In this document: positions 1 to 13,000 of the stretch, in pieces
Numbering within the stretch: position 1 is the stretch's first letter
Layout: each line of letters begins with the position of its first letter
DNA from: Plazaster borealis
Taxonomy: Eukaryota; Echinodermata; Asteroidea; Forcipulatida; Labidiasteridae
Direction: 5' to 3'
Assembly (NCBI GenBank): GCA_021014325.1
Contig: CM037469.1
Location: 17,383,701 to 17,447,700 of the forward strand
DNA length: 64,000 nt
The notes under the pieces: model-generated
Seen by the model: only the letters and a program-made list of their open reading frames with translations
Told to the model about the DNA's origin: nothing
Databases searched by the model: none
Position numbers and translations under genes: made by a program

Positions 1-1036
1 AAATAAAAAAACCTCCCATGTATAGTTTGCAAGTCAATGTATGGTAAAAGTCAATTTTTAATTGTTTGTTTGTCCTCGTCCCGATCGTCATTTGTGATGC
101 GACCGATTGAATTTTTTTCTTTCTTTTTTCTTTCAAATTTAAATTTTTTAAAATTCTCATTTGTGATGCGACCGATTTTTTATTTTTTTGAATTTGTTTT
201 TCTTTCTTTTTTCTTTCAAATTTAAATTTTTAAAAATTCTCAAAAAAAATTCTCAAATTTTTTTGAAACAGAGAGAAATTATATAATATAAAGCAGTTTA
301 CCAACCCACGGTGTGTATACATTCCCGACTTATTATTCTGGTGAAATTTCAGTACTGCAGAAGTGCTATGCACTCATCAGCTGGTAGCTCCGGTAAAGCA
401 TTCATCTCAAACATCAACAACATACAATCTTTAAGTCGAACAGTTGTTAGTATTAAAATACTATTCAAAGACATTTAACAAAAGAGTTCAATACAGTGAA
501 AGTGTTGTTTTGTGTTTTGACTGAACATTTTAACTACAGCAAAGAATTAATATTCCCAAATACAATATCCATATAAAAATATATATATAATAATAAAAAT
601 CGACCGACCGACCCTACCTTTTGAGGACCCTCTATGGACAAACAAACAATTTTTTTTTCCTTATGGCTTTTACTACCATGTCTTGGTATTCAGACCTGAT
701 TAACCTTTTGTACCCAAACGTTCTTATCAGTTCGTTCATGTAGGTACACCAGAATGACAGGTGTTCAGATGTATTTATCAACTATATTATGGCATATCGG
801 TTTCAATGTTATGACACCAAGCACATGTGTAGTAAAATGACAAATGTCATTTATGTAGGAAACAGGGTTTTGTTTCCAGAATAACAATAAATAAATATTT
901 CTATCAATTTTGAACACTTTCTGACGGACACCAGTATGCCAGGTTAACTGCTCTAACTGTGTGAATAATACCTGTGATTTGTCAGGATTTTTCAAGATTT
1001 AGGGTTTAAAAAAAACCTTGTTTTTGTTTCTGACAG
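1..1036. other. 5' flank, intron of timeless
   Basis: AT-rich sequence upstream of the first recognisable timeless exon. Positions 100-260 hold a low-complexity duplication of T-rich blocks with 'catttgtgatgcgaccgatt' copies. Positions 598-620 hold a short CGACCGACCGACC run like part of the element at 44409-45028. I found no exon here that continues the TIM reading frame upstream, so this is probably intron. Confidence 0.5.
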
Positions 1037-4000
1037 GAAACATGGATTGCACCGATGGTGCAGGTAATACGCTTGATGTTAAGGGATCAGGTAAGATAGT
1101 GTGCATGGAACCCCCCAGAATTGCTTTAAATCAGGAATCCTATAATGTCCAACTGTTATGTTCATGTACGTAGGTTGCCCCTGTGTGGAGAGAGTCATAG
1201 AGAGTCTGCAAATCTTCTTGAAGTTAAAAACCCAGAGATTCTGGGTTCCTTTTTATTTCAAACTAGACGAGAGCGCTTCCAATTTTCAGGAGTTTTGTTT
1301 TTTCGCACAATAAAAACACAAATGTGAAACAAAATTCTGATAAAAATGTTATGAATCAGGAGACCATTTAATATAGTTTTTGGACAATTTTATTTTTAGT
1401 ATTGAATAATGTTTCTTAAATACCCCTCTCGATCTACAACAGACGTCTCAAGATTTGGTAAAACAGGCTGTCAAGCTCTACGAGGAAGGAACACTTTTCA
1501 CAACTGACGAACCGAAAGAAACTCCCGACGAAAAACCAGACATTGAGGTAGAGAACAAACAATCACCCTGGAGGTCTATATGGGAGAGGGGTCCTGCCGG
1601 GCTCAAGGGTAGCTCTCTGTTCCAGATTCCAACTCCATCAGGAGCCCAAGTTGGGAGCGACAGTGGATGCGACTCAGGCTGCAACCTCCTCTCAGATTTT
1701 GAGAGAAAGTCCAAGGCTGGTGTAAGTTCAACGTCGAACTCGGAGCAGTCAACTAAGGGAGACATTCATCTGGCACAGTCTGCTGTCGATAAGGGGTCAG
1801 GGTCCTCCAGCAGTGGTTGTGACTTTTCTTCATATTCCTCATCCTCCGGTAATTCACCATCCCCAAGTGTTTCTCCGACACAAGATATTTTGTCATCTTC
1901 AGACAGCTCAACGTCACCCGGTACTTCGTTTACATCGGATGCGTCGTTACCTCAAGACATATCACCACTGGCTGATTTTCTGCCATTCGAAGATGTATCA
2001 CCGTCGCCAGACACGTCCTGCTCGTCAGATGCTTCCCCGTTACCAGATGTATTGCCATCTTCAGTTTTCTCGCCATTATCTGAAGAATCTCCAGGGAGTT
2101 CTCCAGCAGGATTGACCCTCCCAGGCATCCCTTCGACTGTCTCGGGTAGCGGGTCCCCACAGAGTACGGAGACGCCGTTTGAAGGGAACGTAGGAGAAGC
2201 AGCTGACATGAAGAGGGTCGACAGAGAGATGACGGGAAACCCTTGCAGAACCACTTCAAGTCCAAATGGAAGTCCTGCAAGCCAAACGTCTGAAGAGGTA
2301 CTGTATTCTTGACCAAGATTTGTGCAGCTTTTAAACCGTTCAGTCACAGTTGTTACTTTGCATTAGAGCATGACTAGAGCAGGCTAGTTGAAACGTTGAT
2401 ACCAATTAAGAACTCACTCTGCAGCAGTGAAGTTAATAACGAGAAGTCTCCCCGATCCACTAAGCGAAAGCAGTAGTCCCGACTGATTTCCTACCTTCCG
2501 CCCAGGTAGTAGTTAAGAAGCAGGACAGTTCTTTTCAGAACTTGGTAGTCTCACGAATTCCAAAATTCTACTCTGCGGCAGTAGAATAGTCTCCCGAATT
2601 CCGAAATCTACTCCGCGGCAGTGGAATACCTAGCAAGACAAGTTCTCAAAGAACAAAAAACTACACAGCAAAGTAGATACACACATGGTGTTACAGCAAG
2701 CCAAACAGACATTGATACCCCACCATGCAATGCCTCAAAACCTATATATGTAATAGAGTCCTACACTACTTTTCAAGTGCTGAGTAAAATGTGAATTCAT
2801 TCACCAGTGTTAGGGCCATGTCGCATTAGGTAATTGACAGGCAATCATTTCCAGGCAGTTTCAGATTAGAAATTAATTCACATTTCAGTTTTCTCATTAT
2901 TTTCCTGGGATAGCAAGTTGCAGCTAGAAGATTTGTCTCTTGTGCTGCTGAAGTGTTCCTCTCGCATACAGTGCAAGTGGTTGCCTGAAAATATTGCCCT
3001 GTGTGACATGGCCTTTACTGTGCATTGAGCTTACTCCTATCTACACAACCCAATTTGAATTCTTTTTTAAACAGAATCCTGGTTTGTTTTTTATGCAGGA
3101 CGATAGCTGTAGTAGGTCTTCAGGCAATGGGTCAACTTTCAGCGGATCATCAGAGAGTGGGTCTTCCTGTAGTGGATCATCAGAGACTGGGTCGTTCAGT
3201 AACTCTACCTTAAAGTCGGAAAGCACTCTCCAGAAAGAAGCCCTAAAGTAAGCCATTGATCTACAATTGCAAGAGCTGTAGAATGTGTTCTGCAGAGAAA
3301 GCAGAATGTTTTTAGTGCCATGGCTTGATTTACATAAAATTCCCGGTGGTGAAAACACCTGAAGTGGAAAGTGTTCTGCACCCTTAGCACAACACATTCT
3401 GTAGTTCTGGAGACCATGCAGACCACTTTCTGCAGACTTGGTACATGTAGGTTGCATTCTACAATTCAAACAGACTTCATTCTGCAGCCCTAGAGAATAT
3501 ATTCTGCAGACCTATCATTCTGCAGCCTGCACCAATGCAGTTTACATTCTGCATCCAAGGGAGACACTTCATGTAACAAATAATGTATTCTACAGATTCA
3601 GCTAAAACTGGTACCTCATCATGCACATTATGTGCCACAGTGTAGGATAAATCAAAACAGAAGGCAAGCCGGAAAATGCATTTCCATTCTGTAGAACAAA
3701 ACTGCAAATACGTGTTGGTTCTGTAGCCTTTACCGTGTGACCTTTTTTTTCTTTCAGGAATCTGCTCTGCAAGTTTGCTATTCATTTCTGTCAACATGGA
3801 CTGAATCGATGCATTATTTTATGCCAGGTGAGACAAATAAAATCTATTTTGTGCAAATTTTGTTTAGGTTTTTATTTGGAGTGTGTGAAGAAAAAAATAT
3901 TTTTTCATGTTTTAAACTGGCCTTTCATTTTTAAGATGTGGAAGGCTGTGAGATCAAATCCGTCCAGAGGTTCCAGTGTTTTGGGGTGTTTATGTTCTTG

Positions 4001-7000
4001 TACGTGTACATTAAAAATGCAGGCCTAGGGAATATATTCTGCAGACCTATCATTCTGCAGCCTGCACCAACGCAGCTTACATTCTGCAACCAAGGGAGAC
4101 ACTTCATGTTACTCTAGTCAAGAAATCAAAATCTGTGGCTGCAGTAGACTTTTCTTATTGAGTTATCGGGCATTCGTTTTGGATTGGTGGTTTCTTCCCA
4201 GCCTTTCATTTCTGTGACCCCTTTCCAAATTTCAAATTCTGGACAGGAACGTTGCATGTGGATCTGATTGTGTGTGTTTTATCTATTTAGGGTTTTCCCC
4301 CCACAGCTAAAAACTGACATTTCTTCATCATCTTCTCTACACGGGTATCTTCATTCCTACAGGTCAAAGTTCAAGTCACTTTTGAGGGTCTCTTTGTTCC
4401 CTTACCAGAAAGATATAATAAACAAATAATAATTGATTTATTCTGGATTGTTTTGAAAATTTCTCCAATAGGATAATATGCTGCAGCATTTGAACGACTG
4501 CTATGTCCTATGGTGTATGTCCTACTTTCTGCCGTTTTCCACTCTACCATGTGTCAGCTACAACGATGTCAGGTGAACAAAACTTTACACAATTAAAACA
4601 GCTGCCAATTCTCCCTGATTCTATAGAAAGTTCCCTGAAAATAAACCAATCTTTCCATGTTCTGATGAACAAATTTGAAGATCTCCCTGATTATGGAAAC
4701 TTTTCCCCCATTTGTTGAATGTAGTTCTAAAGATCTCCCTGATTGCAAGATGCAACTGTTGGCAGCTCTGTTAAAACAGGGTTCTCTCCATGCACATGCT
4801 AGCGTATCGGGTTCGCTCGGCCCAAGCGGCCGGCCAGGGTCTATCCAGGACCGCTGGGATGGGCTAATCAGCTTGCACGGATTCTTGTTCAGGAAGTACG
4901 TCATGCGTGCAGTGCATAGCAGTGTGAGCGTGATGCATGATAGGACTGAGCATTTTCGGGATATACCAATGAGCGTGCTTGATACGTTTGCCCATCCCAG
5001 CGCCTTTGGTTAAGGCAAGGCGCTGGGGACGAGCGAAGCGTGACGCGTTTGTGGCTGATACGCAAAAAAACCAAAGTATTGTTTTATTTATTTTTCACAA
5101 AAAAATTTAAAAGATAAAACCATTTAGACTGCCCTAGATTGCACAGCAGGGTTTTTAAAACCAAAGATATACACCAAATTAAAAACATTCTGTGTACCTT
5201 GTTTCAATTCAGCGTGCTTAACCCAAACTTTTGCCAGTTTTGCTTGTTATTGTGTCCTGCAAAGTAAGCAGCAAATATTGGTGTACACTTACCTAAGCAA
5301 AAAAAAAACAGGATATCCTACATGTCCTGTGTATAGCTTAAGCTTCCCTCCTCGAAATTGGGGTAAAATTCCACAAGACCGCAGGGCTTGTAGCTCAAAA
5401 TATTTACCAGACCAGACTTTATTTTACAAGACCAGCAAAGTTAACAATGTAAACTATTTCTATTTGAACAAGCACTATAGAAGATTTCTTTTGTTCTAAT
5501 ATGGATTAGTATGCTTTGGTACTCAACAGAATTGAATGATATTTACCGGTATCAGACTTAAAGTCAACATTTGAACATCAATGTTTTTTAATATGCACAG
5601 TGAGGTATTATTATTTCATTGGAAAAAACACCAAACCACCAAACTTGTCTAATCATGGGTTTACTGGCCATACACTAAACCTTTGTCTGCAGTCCAGTGT
5701 AAAATTTGAGTTCTGTATTGACCCAAAAATGTAATTCCTTCGCCCTGCTCCCTGTTTTGATCTCCAGGCATAACCTATCATCAATGGTCGTGACGTACCT
5801 CATCTACATCACCCTGAACACCTGGGAGAGCTTCACCATGGCGACCAACAATGCCAGCGACAGCAAGTCTAATATTCTCTTCAGAAGGTTGGTGTACCAC
5901 CCTTAATCAATTCTCATGGATACTCCTACGACAGCTTGTATCAAAATCATACTTTGTATGATAGCCAAGACGTAAGGATTTTTCCATAGAGACCAATAGA
6001 GAACTCACTCCATGGCAGTGAAGTCAATAACGAGAAGTCCCCTCAATCCACTTAGCATAAGTAGTTGTCTCGGCCGATTTCCTACCTCCCGACCCAGGTA
6101 GTAGTTAAAAAGCAGTTTTCAGAACTAAGTAGTCGCCTGAATTCCGAAATCTACTCTGCGGCAGTAGAATAAATAGAAGACAAGTTCTCAAAAAAGTAGA
6201 TATATACACTTGGTGTTACTGCAAACTGAATATACACTGTTTTTTCCATAGATCTCAATATTTCTTGAACAATTTATTGGCAGACTTGAACTGAATTTCA
6301 GGAGAAGAAAGATGTAGCTCATGTCAGCACCTAGCTGTAAATTTTGTGGCTACGCAGAAAGTCCGTAGATCCTCAACCTACAGTCTGACCAATTAATTTT
6401 ATCCACTGTGGCTCAATCCGAATTCCCTGGCACTGATATTGACGTTTCATTTATTTCAGATTGTATTTACTGGTCGCCAGTCTAAGGCAGATTCTGACGA
6501 CAGCACGTTGGTTCATGGAACAGGAGTTGCAACCAGGGGAAAAGGAGCACCTGAATGTTTTTATCAGTAAGTAGTTCTGTCCTGGTGCATTCAGTTATGT
6601 TACTGATTTGTTGTCTCACAAAAGAATTTGAAGACGTTACTCACAGTTTCTTACGTTAAACTGATCACTCACAATTCCATTAGTTGCAATAACTCAACTT
6701 ACAGTTACTCACGTTTTTTCAATTTTTTGTTATGCAAGTTCGCCTCAAACGACTCGCATTGCTCATGATACTCACAGTTACATTAGTTACTCATTACATT
6801 ACCATGTTACTCATTACTCAGTTACTCTCGCTCCTCTGTTACTCACAGTTACATTAGTTACTCATTACTCTTTTACTGAGTTATATTATCATGTTACTCA
6901 CACTTATGTTACAGTTACTCAATACTAAGTTACTCGCATTGCTCATGTTACTCACTGTTACATTAGTTACTCACTACTCTGTTACTGAGTTACATTATTT

Positions 7001-10000
7001 ACTCATTACTCTGTTACTGAGTTATATTTCCATGTTACAGTTAATCCTTACTCAGTTACTCAGTTTTTGAGATGTTGAACCGTCCCTCTGATCCTGTTGT
7101 ACAGAATGCTTGTGCCAGCTGGAAGGAATCAGGAAACTGTACCTGCTGCTCCTACGCAAGTTCCGTCCCAAGAACGAGTCCATCCAGTACCTGAGAGCGC
7201 TCGTCGTTAGTAACGACGAGTTGCTGCGGATCATTTCCAGCAAGGAGGCCTACGCCATCTCTGGGATCAGTCACATCAACTGTGAAGAACACGTCAGACA
7301 GTAAGTAATACTTGAAGAGTTAGAACTGGAGAGTTAGAACCGAAGAGTTAGAACCGAAGAGTTAGATCTAAAGATTTAGAACCAAAGGAATGCTTAGTGA
7401 GTCCAATATTCATGCCACCTAGTCGGGAAACCATTTTATGGATGCTCATGTCCATTTCAACCAGCTCCAGGCAACCTTCGATAAGAAATAAACTCACATT
7501 TAAGTTTTCTCATTATTTTCCTGAGATAGTAAGTTGCAGCTAGAAGATTGTCTCTTGCGGTGCTGAAGTGTTCCTTTCACATACAGTGCAAGTGGTTGCC
7601 TGCGAATTGCCACAAAACAAAATTGCCCTGTGTGACATGGCCTTTCATTATCAATTATTCATAAAAATCCTAAACTGCCATCTTTGTTGAATGTAACATC
7701 TTAACCCTTCGAGCGCCGCCAACGTTCTGAAACGTCATGCTGAATATCCATCCATAGGCCGCCAACGTTCCCTTACGGTTAGACTGGTCCTTTTAACCGC
7801 AAGGATATATACACTTTATTCATGAGCCTCGAAGTGTGACGTCAGGTGTTCAGGCTACCTTACGTTCTACACTTCGAGTGCCGCCAACAGTCTGAAATGT
7901 CATACTGAATATCCATCCACAGGCCGCCAACGTTCCCTTACGTTCTAAATTGTTTTTTTAAATGGCCAGCCTGTGGATACAGAATTACCAAAATGCGGTC
8001 GGCTAAGGGTTAAAGGTTTCTTCTGTTGAGCTGATAAGGATCAGATGTCATGACTCTCATTATTATTGATATTTACTTGTCTGACTGAAGGCTTGCAAGT
8101 CGCCAGGTCCTGTTGACGTACAACGAGATGCTGCAGAAGTTTAACAGTAACACCAGAGAAGAGAACGAGGCCGTTTTTACTCTGATGTACCACACATCTG
8201 TCGACCTGAACAACCCCAAGCTGGTGTACCAGCTGCCAATCCTAGACACCTTTGCCGATCTGTGGGAGCAAGGACCAAAAGACTGCATCTCACAGGTAAC
8301 TGGAAGCCACTCACTAGCACCTGTAGACTGGTCCCCTGTCTTTAGCTGTAAGGTACAGGGCCCAATTTCACGGCTCTGCTTAACGCCGAACTCTGCGCTT
8401 GCAATCACCATTCTTCGCTTACAAGGCAAGCGTCGAATTTCTGCGCTAGCTGTGTAAGCCAAGAATGCCTAGTAACACGGACTACGCATGCGCACAAGCA
8501 GGTCTTCCCTGCTAACCTGTAAAACACGCTTGACATAAGCGCGGAATTCCCTGCTTCCGTAAGCGCCGATTCTTTGCTTCAGTAAGCAGAGCCATGAAAT
8601 TTGGCCCTGGTCTTTTATTTTAATGGTCCTTGACTTTACCTGTACATGTTCCGCTTGAAGATAGACAAACCAACCAAACTTGACAAACAAACCGGTGCAA
8701 AAACAAAACCTCGATGGTGGAGTCATTAGTGGAACCCTAATACTAATCTATCTTCAATATTGCATGAACCCAAATACAATTGTTATGTAACATTTCATTT
8801 TACTTTGCTGCGTAGATATATAAACAAAACAAAATTCACTCCTTTTGACTACTCAAACGAACTACACGCTTTATGAAACAGTTCTGATTATTTTCAGATT
8901 TAATTTTTGTCGGGACTTTCCTTGATTTAAACAAATTCTTGTGATCTGTTTTTTGTTGACAGAGTTCCTGGGACTTGATCGATCACATCGTGGATCGGTT
9001 TACAGAGAGCAGTAGGAATACCCCTGACATCTTTCTGAATCAAACCATGACAACATCGAGCAGAAAAAGGTACAATATCTTCCTGCGTACAAGACGCAGC
9101 TTATCTGACTTTCAATGATTAAACAAAATCGCGGCGTCTTATCTAACGATGCGCCTGAGTTCATTGCGATGATCACTATGTGAAATCTTAAATTTATACT
9201 GTAAAATATTCTTAAGGGTTTCCTCCCACATCTAAAACTGAAACTTCCTTCCTTGTCTTCTCTCCATGGGGTTCTAGACTAGTACAGTGATTAAGTCCAC
9301 TTTTCTAAGAGTCCTTGGCTTCACAACCAGAATAAATGAAACAAAATGTAATGAGAGATTTTCCAATGGAAGTGGCCTTGCCCTCTCGAGGTGGAAGGTC
9401 CACGCCTGAAGGCATTGTTATTATTCAGGTATTACATAAAAATGGTCTTGTACAACATGATCAATAATAGCTCAGTTTTATAGATATATATATTTGTTAA
9501 TTTCATATTTGCCGATTAAGGAGTTCAATTTTTATGTTCCTGTTAACAGAATGCATGCAGAATTTACTTCAGAGGACATGTCAGATGACGAGTTCTCACT
9601 CCTAGCGGTGAGTTGTCCGTCCTTTCCTTTCCTTTCCTTGTCATTATGAAGAATTCCATTCCGTCCTCTTTGTCTTAAAAAGAAAGAAAGTATTGTGCAT
9701 TTTTTTCAAATGATAAAGAAGAGAGGTAGAGTCAGTTCGATTCAATAATACATTTATTTAAAAAAGGCAGAATCATCGACAGGCAGGTATTTCATGAGCC
9801 ACCACACCACCCTCGCCCCCAACAGGCCAGGGTTCTCCCCATGCACAAGCTAGTGTATCGGGCCGATACGCGCAATTTGCGTGCCGATACGCATAAATTT
9901 TGGCTGATATGCCCCCCCCTAAAATAATAATTAAAAAAACCATATAAAATGCTCCAGATTGAACAGTAGGGCTTTTAAGATAAACACCAAGTAGAAAATA

Positions 10001-13000
10001 TTCCGAAGGCCTTGTTTCAATTCAGCGTGCTTCAGGCAAACATAAAAAAAATTGGGTCCAGAATGGCCCACAGTTTTGAAAAACCTGGAGAGAACCCTAC
10101 ATGCTATCTGCAAAACAACCCCGCATTCCAATACATCTGATTATGTGGTTCCACCCCCACCCAATTCAGACCTTCCAATGGGACAGTTTGGGTTGTAGTC
10201 AACGTACGGTGTTGAAGTGAGGAAAGATCATAGCAAATCCACTTGAGAGGGAGTTAGGGTTAAGTATTAAGTTAATAACAAATAACTCCACCCCCCCCTC
10301 CCCCGCCAAAAAATATAATAAAGAGGAAAAAGAGTAGTTATGGCAACCCTTAAGAAAGTTATTGACAAAATAGGGAGACCGCCAACATTAGGGCTAGATA
10401 GCTCAGTTTGTAGAGCGCCGGTATGTTAATCTGTAGGTGGCAGGTTCAAATACCGCTCTAGTCACTGTTTCTTTGTTCAACTCAAAATTAGGAAGGAAAC
10501 AAAAACTTGGAAGTTTGCATTGAATTTTCATTGCTGGGTCGTGTTTATCATCAACAGATGAAACCATCTTCAAAGAGACAGCGGGATGGTCTATACATCC
10601 ACACAATATACAGCAGCAGCAGCAGCAGCGAAGATGAGTCAGTAGAGAAGCACCACATCAAGAGTAACATACAAAGCTGTATCAAGTCACTCACCATCAA
10701 AGGTAAGAAGAAATATTGAAGACACCCTTAACATCGTCGTCAGTGAGTTGACCAACCATTAGGAGCCATTCAAACGCCAGGTTGTGTATGATTGCACATA
10801 CTGAACTATCTGTGTACGTGTGTGTTACCATGTGCGTGTTGTAGGGGGTTTAAGAGCACTGGACTCAAGCTCTAGTGTTTCTGATCAGCAGAGTGTGGGT
10901 TCGAGTCCCGATCTTGGCACTTGTGTCCTTGAGCAAGATGCATTACCATAATTACTTTGTCCTTCGGATGGGGCAATAAGCCGTAGGTCCCATGTACTAG
11001 GATTGTTAGTGCACGTAAAAGAACCCAGAACAATTATCGTGGAAGAGTAGGGGTTAATCCCGGTGTTTCTGTTTCACATAGCAAGCACACTTGTTTACAG
11101 GTTTCTTGTTTTGCTTTATATCTGCAGGATACAAACCGCAGATGCGATCCTTGCAGAAGCTGCTACTAGAGACGTGTTATGCCAAGCTCGGTAAGTTCTC
11201 CCCCAGACTACCCAACTACCTTTAGTAATTGTATGATTCTTCCTCATTCCAACACTGAACTGAACACCCAAACTGTTGGACTCTGATTACGGTGGTATGC
11301 TTGATCCCATGTAAAGCATAATCAGTTTACTAGTGCAGTCCTCAGTCCAACACCATTCAGTAACTCAACACCCAAACTGTTGGACTCTGATTATGGTGGT
11401 ATGCCTGATCCCATGTAAAGCCTGACCAGTCCTCAGTCCAACAGAATCAAACAAAACATGGAGCTGGATTTTAAAGGGTTGGAGACGGTTAGGGTTGACA
11501 AACTTTTTCACAATTTTAATGTGGATTGAAAATGATAAGGACAGGCCTTTGTAATTGTCTTGCTGCTAATACAGGGCGCCCTCTCACATCATCGTGAACC
11601 TCAATCTTTGGGCAGCCTTTTTGTTTTTCGCCAATTCATATCGGTGTGACTAGTCTTTGGCAGCCAGGGCAAAATAACCTTGTTTTGTTGTTGTATAGAC
11701 CCCTTGCTTATGACGCCACAAGCCCAAACAGCTCCCTCAACTGAGGTCAATGATGACCTGTCATTGGCTGAGAGTTGTGCGCGGTGCGTACCAGCATGCA
11801 TGTTTCCATTGTGTGACCTCAGCGATGACTGCAAGTGCAAGAGGTGTATAGTCAGGATCGGTTTTTGTTGCCAACATGTAGAGGATTTTACAAAGATTTA
11901 GCGTTACATGACAGCAGCCCAATGGCAGAATTAACTTCCCATCTGTAATTAAAAACAAACTTTATAAAAAGCAACTGCATCATAGTTGCAGGATATAGAC
12001 GTTCATGTTGGTTAGATGTTGACTTGAGTTTTCTTCACTTTTTTTTCAGCTTGCCCAAAGACAGAAGTTGTTGAACCACTGGTTTGGCTGAATCACAGTA
12101 AGTATTCACTGGCAAACGTCTCTTTCATTGGAACAAGCCTTTCATGAGCTCATCAATGTTCCAGCTAAATTATTCCTTGTCAGTTATCAACTAATCTTTT
12201 CAGTCAATCAACTAATCTTTTCCGTCAATCAACTAATCTTTTCCGTCAATCAACTAATCTTTTCCGTCAATCAACTAATCTTTCCCGTCAATCAACTAAT
12301 CATTTCAGTCAATCAACTAATCATTTCAGTCAATCAACTAATCTTTCCCGTCAGTAAGTAGTAGGTCAACTAATCTTTCCCCATCTCACTCCGCAGTCCA
12401 TATGAAGTCTGTGCCGCTGTTCACCTACTCCCAGGCCGACGAGATGGCTATCAACGACCCCCACTTCCAAGAAGTCTTGCACCATTTGGGCCTGCATAGT
12501 TCCAAGGATTCCCAACACATGTTCCCATCCATTCCAGCTTTCTGGATGGCCGAGATGTGCTTCAGTACCGCCGCCATGCTTGGGGAGATCCAATGCGGTG
12601 AGTCTTTACTCTCAACTGCCATCTTTCCCCCATGCTGTCATCAAGCGGCTCACTTTATTTTTAAAGGGATTGTATACGCTTGGTAATTGGAACCCACTGT
12701 TTGTTTCTATCCTATATAGTTGTAGATATATACCATAAAACTATCATTTCAAAAGGTGGTAGCATTTTTGAGACATTGCCGGAAATCTTGAGTGGTTATG
12801 TCCACGCAGGAAGAATAATCTGCAATTGGAACTTTTGGGGATAAAAAGTGATATCTTTTTCCGTAACCGCAGTATTTTGAAGTGAAAAGTTTCTCAAAAT
12901 GCATTATACTATCCAAAGCTGCTGTACTTCTTACCAAGTAACTTTTTATTGCCATTCATTTTCAGAGTCATTATCAAACATATACAGACCCTTTAAAAAA

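Noticed and set aside
701..748. Possible upstream TIM exon (LINLLYPNVLISSFM)
   Set aside because: It follows a 'ttcag' and precedes a 'gtaggt', but its phase cannot join the exon at 1037 and the sequence does not fit the family convincingly.
1478..2347. Minus-strand frames of 95-131 codons opposite the TIM Ser-rich exon
   Set aside because: Shadows of a long, low-complexity coding exon. No conserved motif and no splice partners.
4675..5013. 112-codon + frame in a TIM intron
   Set aside because: Lies in intron between supported exons; part matches the dispersed 'ctccatgcacatgctagcg' repeat also seen near 9835.
10393..10470. tRNA gene
   Set aside because: A and B boxes are present but the acceptor and anticodon stems do not pair, and similar copies with a common tail occur elsewhere. 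SINE instead.
12128..12361. 77-codon frame with LIFSVNQ repeats
   Set aside because: This is the 21-bp intronic array, not a protein.
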